Of a stretch of DNA of 64,000 bases, positions 11,901 to 21,292 are shown piece by piece (position 1 is the stretch's first letter; each line of letters begins with the position of its first letter). This stretch comes from Parapristionchus giblindavisi. Taxonomy: Eukaryota; Nematoda; Chromadorea; Rhabditida; Diplogasteridae. Below the pieces are notes generated by a model. That model was not told the DNA's origin, did not search any database, and was given only the letters and a program-made list of their open reading frames with translations. The translations under genes and the position numbers were made by a program. The stretch spans positions 1,911,501 to 1,975,500 of the forward strand of contig CALSFV010000203.1 in NCBI GenBank assembly GCA_943737045.1, read 5' to 3'.

Positions 11901-13619
11901 CCCTATGATCTGGCCGATTATGCCAAGCAGTGGTACCGCATGGAACAGCCTGGACGCAAGGTACTGTACTCCCTGACTGCAATTATTCAGGAGCACGGTA
12001 ACGCAGACTTACAGTAATCGATCATTTTAGATGCCGAAAGTGTTCCATTTGAATCTCTTCCGTCGTTGTCCAATCCATACCGCACCCTCTCGTTCTCCCT
12101 CCAACACGTCTGTAGCTTCGATCAAGGTAGATCATTATCGATTTTTCTAGAAACATTATAATTATTAATAATTTTTCAGTTCGACACCTCCGCAGCATTT
12201 GACAAGCCGTTCACGCCAGCCTCTTCACCGCCGCCCAAGTGAACTTTGATCTTTGAACTTTGCTCGTTGATCTTTGAACTTTGATCATTCAATTGACTCC
12301 TTCAGGACGTTTACGACTTGCTGGCCCGGATTCGGTGACAACTTACGTCTGCTGCAATGGATTCACGGTAAAACCACGGGCATGGAGACGGCCCTCGGTC
12401 ACGACACGCTCATTGGAACCGTAGTACCGACCAAGATCGATGTAGAGGTAGATTATACTATCATAATCTCTGAATCGACCCATAATATATTTTATACGAA
12501 AGACTGCAATTGCTTTTACGATTGCGTAATATAAAGATTTTTCTGTATCAATCGAACATATTTCGAAAATCGATAAACTACATATACTGTGAAGCAGGGC
12601 TGGGAATTTCTGTTTCTAATTTTTCTGTTTTTTTCTATTTTCTGGTCATTTTGGGGACCAGAAAATTTTCTGTTCAGAAACAGAAAATATATTTTTATAA
12701 CAGAAAATTTTCAGAAAATATTGGTTTCAAAGTTTTTTATAGAAAAAGAAAAAAAGCTCATCTAGTGTTGTTTATGAAGTGTTTTTTTTCTCAAATACTG
12801 TACACAGAGAGAATAAATTTGCCCAAATATATCATCAGAATTGCCATCTTTTACTACTCGTGTACACGATTTGCCTACATTCTGGAAAATGGTAGTCGGC
12901 CAAATTTAATCTCTGCGTATATACGGCTGAAAAAATCATGATCGGACTTTGGTATCATTGTTTCGATCCTATATTGCTGCTATTTTGTTGTTTTTCGCTG
13001 GCGCCTAGAAACAAATGTATGTAAAATTGATTTGCAAAAAAAAACTAAAAAAACATTAAGAAAATAAGGAAAAAATGATTTTATAATATTTTCTGATATT
13101 TTTCTGAATTTTATGTTCTTTCTGCTTTTTTTTGAAAACAGAAATTTCTGTTTTCTGATTTCAGAAGAAAAAATAATTTCTGTCCCAGCCCTGCTGTGAA
13201 GGAGCCGAAAATATAGAAGTAGGATAACGCTGGCTAATGTTGTTATTGACTTTTTGCCGTTACAAATATTTTTAAAAAATCATTGCAATAATTGATGCTG
13301 AATATAGTTAAGTTACTAAGATCAAAGATCAAAGTTGAAAGATTAATCTTCAGGGTCTTCGTGACGTTGTCTGGAAAGAGTGTGTCGAGTTCGATGTAAA
13401 ACGCTGGAAAGACGAATTCCGCAAGGCAGAAGCTGCATATGATGTCACTACGGTAGGAGAGCAAAGAGATAAGCTCAAAGATCAAAGTTCAAATATCAAA
13501 GATCGCATATTTTGCAGCTCCACGTAGCTGAGTACGATCTGCTCCGTAGTTACAAAGGTCGAGTAAAGGCGGCACTCCGTGGCTCCGGCTCTAAAGACGA
13601 ATCCAACAAGGAGGCGTGA
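5908..13619 (+). CDS. Phosphoenolpyruvate carboxykinase (GTP-type) homologue, probable pseudoenzyme
   Basis: About 20 exons; best-supported: 6290-6373, 6440-6550, to 6669, 6805-6865, 7242-7370, 8082-8150, 8303-8405, 8547-8645, 8709-8790, 8854-8981, 9030-9108, 11003-11064, 11181-11233, 11468-11569, 11640-11703, 11751-11808, 11863-11960, 12031-12126, 12180-12238, 12306-12447, 13354-13452, 13518-13619. Family landmarks in order: [108 protein letters not shown]. Catalytic elements are replaced: P-loop GK(T/S) reads GTGQST (Lys to Gln); the kinase-2 Asp pair before AW reads Ser-Gln; the metal-ligand His after 'GW.AE' reads Ser. About 35 residues after PENG are missing. Start at 5908 is a guess. 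The junction near 6550-6590 is unresolved. Confidence 0.82.
7200..7235 (+). repeat. GATCAAA heptamer tract at the 3' end of a PEPCK-like intron
   Basis: Four to five consecutive GATCAAA heptamers immediately precede the acceptor of the exon at 7242. The same heptamer, in either orientation, occupies at least seven other introns of this gene. Confidence 0.9.
7457..7491. repeat. Perfect 12-bp stem, 11-nt loop hairpin in an intron
   Basis: AAAAGGGAGCGA at 7457-7468 is exactly complementary to TCGCTCCCTTTT at 7480-7491. It lies within the 711-bp intron between exons 7242-7370 and 8082-8150. No tRNA, snRNA or miRNA identity can be supported. Confidence 0.7.
9423..10420 (+). mobile_element. Decayed DD37D-type Tc1/mariner copy inside a PEPCK-like intron
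   Basis: Starts with acagggtgcgtggtaattac, close to the terminal repeat of the better-kept copy at 14997. Degenerate transposase pieces follow in order: helix-turn-helix ([14 protein letters not shown], then LGT), the RERIRK-like basic stretch, then DENFF and SHPAYVI around the first catalytic Asp, and FVTPGVKV. There are many stops and frame changes. A long open stretch at 9432-9638 is a by-product of decay. The copy sits in the 9109-11002 intron, where the ancestral exon for the PEPCK segment after PENG would be expected. Confidence 0.8.
10556..10809. mobile_element. Small foldback/MITE-like element
   Basis: TTTGGCGTTATCAGAAATT near 10557 is mirrored by AATTTTCTGATACTGCCAAA ending near 10808, with further complementarity inward (CTCTTCTTTG / CAAAGAAGAG). 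About 250 bp, in the same PEPCK-like intron as the mariner relic. Confidence 0.75.
11570..11639 (+). repeat. Complete intron built largely of GATCAAA heptamers
   Basis: Between exons 11468-11569 and 11640-11703 the 70-bp intron reads donor GTAA, then GATCAAA and one-base variants (GAGCAAA, GTGCAAA) six times in register, then a short tail ending in TTTTTCCAG. Confidence 0.88.
12239..12305 (+). repeat. Complete intron built of TTTGATC heptamers
   Basis: The 67-bp intron starts GTGAAC and continues TTTGATC, TTTGAAC, TTTGCTC, GTTGATC, TTTGAAC, TTTGATC before the acceptor tail ending CCTTCAG. The donor itself is in heptamer register. Confidence 0.9.
12595..13193. mobile_element. hAT-like MITE, 599 bp, 8-bp target duplication
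   Basis: Termini CAGGGCTGGGA and TCCCAGCCCTG are perfect inverted repeats, flanked on both sides by CTGTGAAG (12587-12594 and 13194-13201). The interior is rich in TTTCTGTTTTCTG-type words and has no transposase. Terminal sequence and 8-bp duplication are those of the hAT superfamily. It lies in the 12448-13353 intron. Confidence 0.92.
13453..13517 (+). repeat. Last PEPCK-like intron, GATCAAA-type heptamer array
   Basis: The 65-bp intron contains GAGCAAA, GCTCAAA, GATCAAA, GTTCAAA, TATCAAA and GATC in heptamer register between the donor GTAGGA and acceptor TTTTGCAG. Confidence 0.85.
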
Positions 13620-14101
13620 AGGGCAACGCCTATCCCTTATATACCGTCTCGATAAATGAATTATCGATTGAAGGATATTGAATAGTTATTGAATACGATT
13701 GATCAAAGAGAACATATGAAATATTAGGGGAAAGGCGGTAGATTTAGGTCTTCGGAGTAGGAGATTAGATCATGGAAAAATGTTTAAAAAAAATTATAAT
13801 TGATATCATAAAAAATGAATAAATTTCATTTGCTTCATATTCATATTTCATATTGTATTTATCACTTGTTGTGCCTCATTTTAAAAACTGCCGAAAGAGG
13901 TGAGGTAATCATAAGGCACTTTTATTAACACTATACAGTACATTTTTTATTCCATCGTTCATATACTGAGGCTCTCGTTGCTTTTGTAGATGGTTCTACA
14001 TTTGTTAAAGGGAGAGTTACCTAAATCAATGATCTCTTCATTGCGCACACTATTATTCTGTTCTCTAACAACGAGAGAGCATTGCGCGTCGAAGAGACCA
14101 T
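13620..14101. other. Intergenic region downstream of the PEPCK-like gene
   Basis: AT-rich sequence with an AATAAA at 13817 that could be a polyadenylation signal about 200 bp after the stop. No gene seen. Confidence 0.4.
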
Positions 14102-14877
14102 TGAGTCAGATTACGCTCCCTTTAAGACATCGGCTCAGTAATATTCGAGGGTTGAGCCACTGACCCCGGACATCGACCTCACCGATTTGGCTCAAAATTT
14201 TTTTGTGGATATGCCCCCCTATCACAAAATGGGTATTTATTTGGGCTGGTTCGTTGAAACACAGATGTGGCGGGTTCTCGAAATTTGAAAACTCGATTTT
14301 CACCAAAACAAAATGTAGCGACCTAGGACCAATGTTAGTGTCGATTAATTATAAGTATAAATAGACAACAAAAACTTGCCATACGACGGTCCGGATATCC
14401 GATCGCAAACTGATTTTTTTACCTCCTCAAAACATTCTAAATTTAATTAAAATTTTTAAACAAAAAAGGCAGCCCAATTTTTGCCTCTTATAAAAAGAAA
14501 AAAACGTTTTTTTTTGTTTTAAAATTTAAATTAAATTTAGAATGTATTGAGGAGGTAAAAAAATCAGTTTGCGATCGGATATCCGGACCGTCGTATAGCC
14601 AGTTTTTGTTGTCTATTTATACTTATAATTAATCGACACTAACATTGGTCCTAGGTCGCTCCACTTTTTTTTAGGTGAAAATCGATTTTTCAAATTTCGA
14701 GTACCCGCCACATCTGCGGTTCAAGGAACCAGCCCAAATGAATACCCATTTTGTGATAGGGGGCAGTGGGGGTATCCACAAAAATATTTTGAGCCAAATC
14801 GGTGAGGTCGATGTCCGGGGTCAGTGGCTCAACCCTCGAATCTCACTGAGCCGGTGTCTTAATAGGTCATTGACTCA
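14102..14877. mobile_element. Foldback element, 776 bp, arms of about 350 bp
   Basis: TGAGTCA at 14102 is mirrored by TGACTCA ending 14877. The symmetry axis is near 14489; CTAGGACCAATG at 14324-14334 mirrors CATTGGTCCTAG at 14643-14654. Both arms encode, in mirror orientation, a similar open frame (GEVDVRGQWLNPRI); this may reflect only the palindrome. The central spacer is AT-rich. Confidence 0.85.
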
Positions 14878-14996
14878 TGCATCATGGGCGTGCACCCACC
14901 AGGTAAGTGTTCTTTTATTAGAAATTAAGGGAAATCACGAATATTAATGTTCTATAACTGCAGTGATTACTGGATGTACTGTAGTGTGAATGAGTA

Positions 14997-16181
14997 CAGG
15001 GTGCGCCATAATTACCCGGACTGATTTCATCATTCCGTAGCTCCGCCCCCCCCCCCAATCTATATGCATGATCCCTATTGCGTAATCATAATGAGTGACC
15101 CTTGGCCTCTCCATATGCAATGTTTCAAAACAATCAGTCAAGTCCTCTAGTAATGGTGAAGTCTAGTCGCCTCCGACCCGCAATTTTGAAGTTGTACAAG
15201 GATGGGATACGACAGTGTGACATCGCTCATCGTCTCGGCATTCCCAAGTCGACTGTCTCCAATACAATTAGCAGGTACCGGGAGCTTGGTACTGAAGAGG
15301 ATCGTCCGGGCAGAGGGAGACCGTCCTCTGTTTCCACCCCCAGGAACCGAGAGCGAATCCGTAAGAGGGTCATTCGAAATCGCAAGCAGAGCATCAGGAA
15401 GATGACCAAGACTCTCGATATCTCGAACACCTCTGCTCGTCGTCTCCTCAAGTCTCAGCTAACTCTTCGTCCATACAAGTACCGTAAGCTGCATTGACTG
15501 AATGCGAGACAGATCAAGCTCCGCAGAGAAAGATGCCACCAATTGTTGCTGCGTTGTGCCAAGTCCGAGCATTTCAGTACGGTATTCAGCGATGAGAAGA
15601 TCTTTACCGTCGAAGGAAAGCTGAACGTCCAGAACGACAGAATCATTGCATCCAATCATGAAGAAGCCTACAAGAGTGGTGGAGTCACTGGTCATACCAG
15701 CCATCCCCTCTACGTCATGGTTTGGGCAGCTGTATGCTCAATTGGCAAGTCCCCTCTCGTTTTTGTCACTCCGGGCGTGAAGATCATATACGGAGTATTA
15801 TATCAAGCACATCCTCGAAGCCGCGCTTCTACCCTGGGCCCATTCCCATTTCGGTCAGAATCATTGGACTTTTCAACAAGATTCTGCCCCCAGTCACAAG
15901 GCCAAGTTGACCCAGTCGTGGCTGGACACCCATGTACCCGATTACATCCCTCATACTGAATGGCCTCCGAACTCCCCCGATCTCAACCCCCTCGACTTCA
16001 GTGTTTGGGGGTATTGCAGGCCAAGATCTCCTCTACCAAGTACCAGACCCGTAACTCCCTCAAAGCTGCCCTTCTCAAAGCATGGAACGAACTCGATGAC
16101 AACTACCTGCGGGAATTGGCAGTCGCCTATGAGAAGAGACTCAAAGCCTGTGTGAGAGCTAAAGGAGGTGTTATGTATTGA
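14997..16181 (+). pseudogene. Tc1/mariner transposase, DD37D type, inactivated
   Basis: A terminal-repeat-like acagggtgcgccataattac begins near 14998. Coding starts near 15102 or 15153 (VKSSRLRPAILKLYKDG) with two helix-turn-helix segments (DIAHRLGIPKSTVSNTISRY and KMTKTLDISNTSARRLLKS) and a GRGRP hook. A TGA at 15495 interrupts the frame, which continues at 15498 to FSDEKIF (first Asp) and VMVWAAV. Frame changes occur near 15790 and again before MTQSWLDTHV. The second Asp lies in a QQD motif near 15890. The third is in SPDLNPLDFSVWG, 37 residues on, hence DD37D. The C-terminus is at 16181. No 3' inverted terminus is seen because a gypsy LTR begins 12 bp later. Confidence 0.88.
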
Positions 16182-16193
16182 TGTCGGCCCCGA

Positions 16194-16532
16194 TGTCGTG
16201 TAGTGTAGTGTGAGTGCACAAGGGTTACTACTTAGGCTTTATTAGCAGACTAGGGAAAATACAGAATATACAAGGCTAGAGAAGGGCACATCTTGTGCGA
16301 GGATCAAGGGAGAACTGATCTAGACTGATTGGGAATCTCTAGACATAACTGGGCGGGGCCAGACACGAGAGAGCATTAGAGATAAAGGTAGAGTGGCGAG
16401 AGAGTGTGCGGATCAGAGAGACTGTAGTCTGATCGCGCACGTGCACGTATTTACATGATGACATATTCTAATCAATATGCATAGGGAATAGAGATGATCA
16501 ATGTACATAGGGAATGGGGTATCTACACAACA
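16194..16532 (-). mobile_element. Single LTR of a Ty3/gypsy-like relic (minus orientation)
   Basis: On the minus strand it begins TGTTGTGTAGATACC and ends ACGACA. A purine-rich tract (AGAGGGGAGG) immediately precedes it at 16533-16545, as expected of a polypurine tract before a 3' LTR. No second copy is seen in the window. Confidence 0.68.
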
Positions 16533-18300
16533 CCTCCCCTCTAAGATGGGACATCTTATAAAACATGAAACAATGGCAGAACGAGAAAACTACAATAAAT
16601 CAACAAGACCACTTCGTGGTAAGTCTTCTTCGTTGAATCAACATTGAGCTTCTTCGGAGCTTTTCTCGTTCGCGTTGATCATCTCACGTGCGATTGACGT
16701 TGCTGTTGCATCGTAGATCTCGTCAGGCTTGCCCTCGATGTTGGTGAGTGCGTCGGTGATACGGTAGATGAGCGTGGCGGCGATACTGCAGTTGGTGCCG
16801 CTGCCGTCGGTACTGTCGCTTTGACATCATCATCCATGAAGCCCACATCATCATCGTTCACTATCTCAGGCACACCGAATGTGTCGATCAAGATATTCTT
16901 AGATGTCTGTTCACTGTGAATCATTCATTCTCAATTGTTTCACATGTACTCTTTACGTTCGTAGATTCACATAGATCTCGAACATCATTGAACCTTTCCT
17001 TTTCAGCAAGGTCGCCATGACCCATTTCCACTGATCAGGACCAGAGTACTTCTAGGAGTGGACAACATATCCTCTGCAGGATTTCCTTCCTATGATATCA
17101 CCATTTAAGATCGACCTGATTGGTCATTTACTTTATGACCTTGAAGACTTCTTCAGTCTTCATATATGCTGCATGACTATCTTCCTTAGTCTCGGCAAAC
17201 ATATCATCGATCATCCTTACATGATCGGTCGATGGTCAGCTTCACTGTGACCGTGAAGACCTCTTGTAGCGTCTTCCTTTATGCTGCATGACTCTTTCGT
17301 AGCCTCGGCACGCATATCATCGATCATCCTTACATGATCGGTATCATCGGTCATCTTACTCGTGACCTCTTAGACTTACATTGTCTTCATACGTGTTGCG
17401 TGACTCATCTGTAGTCTCGGCGAGCACACTATCAATCATCCTTACATGATCGACATCATTGGCCATCTAACTCGTGACCTGTGAGACTTCCATAGTCTTC
17501 ATTTGTGCTGCTCGACTATCCTCCATAGCTTTGGCCAGCACACTATCAACCATCCTTTCATGATCGACATCGTTGGTCATCTTCATTGTGACCGTGAAGA
17601 CCTCTTGGAGCGTCTTCGCATTTGCTGTTTCACTACTATGCGTAGTATCAGCGAGCATTTCATAGATATCCGGTCTGGAGCTGTCGGCGCAGACTATCAT
17701 GCAGTTGGCCGTTGAACAATCGAGCAATCCGATTTGCTTCCACACCTCATCTGACGTGAGTGAGATGCTAGCTCCCTTATCGATTTGTAATCGATTTCCT
17801 GTGCAGACGCACATTGACACTGTAGTGTTGGTGTCACCTTTATCGACACGCATCATTTTGATCTCCTTCAGATCACCACTACCATCCATACACACCTCAA
17901 CATTCTTGCCATATTTGCTGTAGGTTGTATCCTTGTGTCTTCCTCGACCGATATCCGAGTCTCTCCTCTTGATGAGTCAGCCGTACTGCTGCTCAAACTC
18001 TGTAGTAGAGTTATCCTCTCATTCATTGAATGAATGACCTCCTTCGGTGATGTAATCAGCTCCTTGAGCTTTCGTACTGTCTCTGTAGCCATTGCACTGA
18101 TTGTATTTCGATTGATGACGAAATCACAATTTCAATCGATTGGTGAGTTACTAAGTCTCTTTCAGACTGATTTCACTCCACCATCTCTGCATCACTATCT
18201 GCTACTGTCTTGGTTAATTTCACTTGATGATGAAATTATTCAATCTACTTTCCACCGCAAGGATGCAACTACCAAATCATAATTTGTGCAGAGCCTTCGG
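16533..18300 (-). pseudogene. Internal remnants of the Ty3/gypsy-like relic: Gag-like, protease and integrase-tail pieces
   Basis: Reading the minus strand: 18092-17868 is a charged, helical Gag-like piece (TETVRKLKELI). 17895-17467 contains a retropepsin-like motif DKGASISL where the family has Asp-Thr/Ser-Gly-Ala. 16924-16679 resembles the C-terminal tail of the neighbouring gypsy element (both have an ILxxxFxVP-like start and Pro/Ala/Val-rich continuation). Reverse transcriptase, RNase H and the integrase core are absent. In their place is a tandem repeat (17120-17650). Confidence 0.7.
17120..17650 (-). repeat. Tandem repeat, about 112-bp period, four copies
   Basis: The word tcatccttacatgatcg recurs near 17211, 17324, 17436 and, changed, 17550. 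Each is followed by gaccT(G/C)..GAagact-type sequence and preceded by a ctcggc..catatcatcga segment. One copy overlaps the 3' end of the protease frame. Confidence 0.8.
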
Positions 18301-18319
18301 CGTACTTCGTTCATAGCGT

Positions 18320-18420
18320 GCCACACACACAGAAAAAAAAGCTGTAAATTGAAAAGCTGTAACTCGATTTACGACACAGGGGGTGTTAAAAAGTGCACTC
18401 ATCATGTTCATTTCTGAACA
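18320..18420 (+). repeat. Dispersed element terminus (cacacagaaaaa..gctgtaa type)
   Basis: Contains gctgtaaattgaaaagctg followed by a tttacgacac and ggtgttaaaaa series. The same series is at 48413-48500 and, inverted, at 28620-28705 and 44630-44700. It marks a repeat family shared between this region and the amplicon. Confidence 0.75.
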
Positions 18421-18717
18421 CTTTTTCGGGTATACTGTAGAGCACTCAAAAGGCTGTTGTTCACGGAACGCGCAAGCAGTTTTCCTTGGCGCGACTCTCG
18501 CTGACGTGTTTTGTGCGCCTTTTATTTCGAATTTTGTTTTCCTTAGATATTTTTTATTTCTGATGTATTTCCGAGCACTAGAACCGAACTATCGCTCATT
18601 TTAAGTAACGCGCGAATTATATTTCACCGATTTGTTGTCCTACTACCCTTTACCGCAACTTTTTTGTTTGTTTTACTTGTTTTCTTGTTCGGTCGCACTT
18701 TCGTTTCCACTTAACCG

Positions 18718-19892
18718 TATAGGACGGACAAACCAAATAACCGCGGTCGTTTGGTTTGTCCGTCCTGTAGCTTATAGGACGGACAAACCAAATGACCGCG
18801 GGTAATTTTAGTAGATCGGAAAATGTAACACTATCGGAACAAAAAATGTGTTGTTGTGAAATTTTATCGACCGCCATTTTGCGGAATATGTGTTATTTCT
18901 TATTTTGTCGACTCTTCTTCAATATTTCTGTAAGGGAATGTGTGAAACTGCTTCAATTAATGGATTTTCGTAGCGAAAGTGATCTTGTATAAGCAATTAG
19001 TATTTTTCGTGTATGCTGTACTATCTCGTTGTCAGATTTATACGTGTCCGGCGTACGGCCAAATTGCGGAATACATCTTGTCTCCTGTTTTATCTCAAAC
19101 AAAAATTTCGCTTGCAAGAGACAAGCCTAAGCATTTATTTGAATCGATGGAGTATTGCATACTCTACGCCTAAGCTTAAACATTAACTATATAAACTCTA
19201 CTGATTTTGAATAGCATTTGAATCGATAGAATCATACATTTTCATAACCTCAAAATAAGAGGATTGACCCAGCATATATGGCTCATGTTCAGGATCGGCC
19301 CACGATATAACGCCCATTTTACGCAAATAATTACAGTGTAAGCGAAAAATAACGATTTTGGTAAATTGACATATTTTGAAAATCGACCCGCTATATATAA
19401 AAATTATGTGAGGTCGCCGAAAATGTATGGATAGAATATTTAAATGGATGAATAGAGTAGTGCGGACTCTAAGCCTAAGCTTTCCTTAACAAAGGAACTC
19501 TGCTGAGTGTGAATAGTAACTGAATCGATAGAATATTTAAATGGATCAATAGAGTAGTGCGGATAATACGCCTAGGCTTAAACGTTAACCAAAGGAACTC
19601 GATTGTTTTATGAGAGTATAGATCGATAAAGTAAGCACGCGGTCTTATTGGACGTGTCACAAAAAGTGCTGTCTATAACTGATTTTTTTGTTTTTTAAAA
19701 CAAAACAAGAAATAACACATATTCCGCAAAATGGCGGTCGATAAAATTTCGCAACAACACATTTTTTTTGTTCCGATAGTGTTAAATTTTCCGATCTACT
19801 GAAATTACCCGCGGTCATCTGGTTCGTCCGTCCTATAAGCTACAGGACGGACGAACCAAACGACCGCGGTCATTTGGTTTGTCCGTCCTATA
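18718..19892. mobile_element. Non-coding element with long, internally palindromic terminal inverted repeats
   Basis: TATAGGACGGACAAACCAAA at 18718 is mirrored by TTTGGTTTGTCCGTCCTATA ending 19892; the flanks CCG and CGG extend the symmetry. Each about 190-bp terminus contains three copies of the GGACGGACAAACC word in alternating orientation around CCGCGG. Homology continues inward through the 'gcggaatatgtgttatttct' segment. The interior (18960-19700) has a duplicated block (aatatttaaatggat..aatagagtagtgcgga at about 19430 and 19520). No transposase. Confidence 0.85.
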
Positions 19893-20905
19893 CGGATCAC
19901 GTTCGTTTCCTCAACCATACTTCACCTTCTTTTCCCTTTACCCTCCTTTGCTATTCTATTTCTAACGCAACTTTCTCTTCAATAGTGATTTTTAACGGCG
20001 TCTATTCTTGAGTGCCCAAAACAGTGATCTCAAACATGACTTTATCTTCCTTCAATAACGGGATTTACATTTACCTTCTACCTTTATATCTGATATATTC
20101 AGGACCGGACGAGCAATTCGCTTTTCGCCTCAAGTCAAGTAAGGTTTTCATAACATAACTAGAGATAGTTAGGAAGCGCAGAGAGCGAAAGATCTTTGGA
20201 GGTCCGCATTGTCGCTAACGATAAGACCCTGTTTTGGCACCCGACCCACCCGATTTATCCAAACTTCACTCTAATGAATTCTATTTCAATGCTCCTTTTT
20301 TGCGTATGACCCACTCCATTTTAATTTCCAGCGAGAAAGATTAATCCACTCTATGAATTTCATTGGGACGCTCGGCGATTATTGATTTATCGTTATGTTA
20401 GTAGCAATTTTTTGTTATAGGAAGATCGGTATTCCTGAAGACAATAACAAGAAGATTATTTTATTGTCGGATGCGAGGGAAGAACTCAAGGCCCCCACTT
20501 GCTATGCCCTAAAATGAAAAGTAAGTATTTAATTTTTTTGCATTGATATTAACTACAACCATGTATTTATTGATTTCAATTTTCAATTGTGTATGGTCCA
20601 ACTGAGATAACACCACTAATTTAGTATTATTGGCACTAAACCAGCTGATAAGTTTGAGTGGAATGAACTATGTGGTTGCTGACCTCATACATGCAATGAT
20701 CTCTTTCAGAGAAAGCATGCGAGATCTTTGTAATGCATAATAATTGTAAATATTTTAGGAAAGAAGAAGTAGTCGCCGTTGTTAATCTCGCTTAGTGGGA
20801 ACGATTCATGCCTAAATGGAAAGAAGCTGTGAGTATTCAGTTTAATATTATACTCTTACATTCATAGTACTATATTCATTATTTTAATGATTTAATGATC
20901 ATTAG
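19893..20905. other. No gene recognised
   Basis: A short open segment at about 20425-20520 could be an exon fragment (it is followed by a GTAAGT-type donor), but it matches nothing I know. The rest is AT-rich without clear repeats. ATTAG at 20901-20905 is the left target duplication of the LTR element. Confidence 0.4.
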
Positions 20906-21150
20906 TGTTATGTCCTTAGGCACAACACGTAGTAGAGTAGAGACTTTATTAGAGAGAGAAGTAATACCAACGTAGTAACGGGAAGAAACTAGAGAAGAAT
21001 GACTATGGACAGTCAGGGATGACAATCCATAGAGATGGGAATAGGCTAGCGGTGATCTACCTCGTACGCTAGACAACAATAGAATGTGAGGGAATACAAA
21101 TAGGTACCAAAGGGTGGTACGCTAGGTCAGACTTGGGAGCGTACATAATA
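20906..21150 (-). repeat. 3' LTR of the gypsy element
   Basis: 245 bp, same sequence as 23781-24025 over every stretch I compared. Begins TGTTATGTCC on the + strand. Confidence 0.93.
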
Positions 21151-21292
21151 CCTCCGCCATAAGATATGAACTAGGGCATATCTGACAAAACAATAAATAT
21201 GTACAATCATATAGTACAAGATCAATAATGTGATGGAATAGCATTAGGATTAACGATCAATAATGGATGAATCAATAATAGAGGAATACGAA

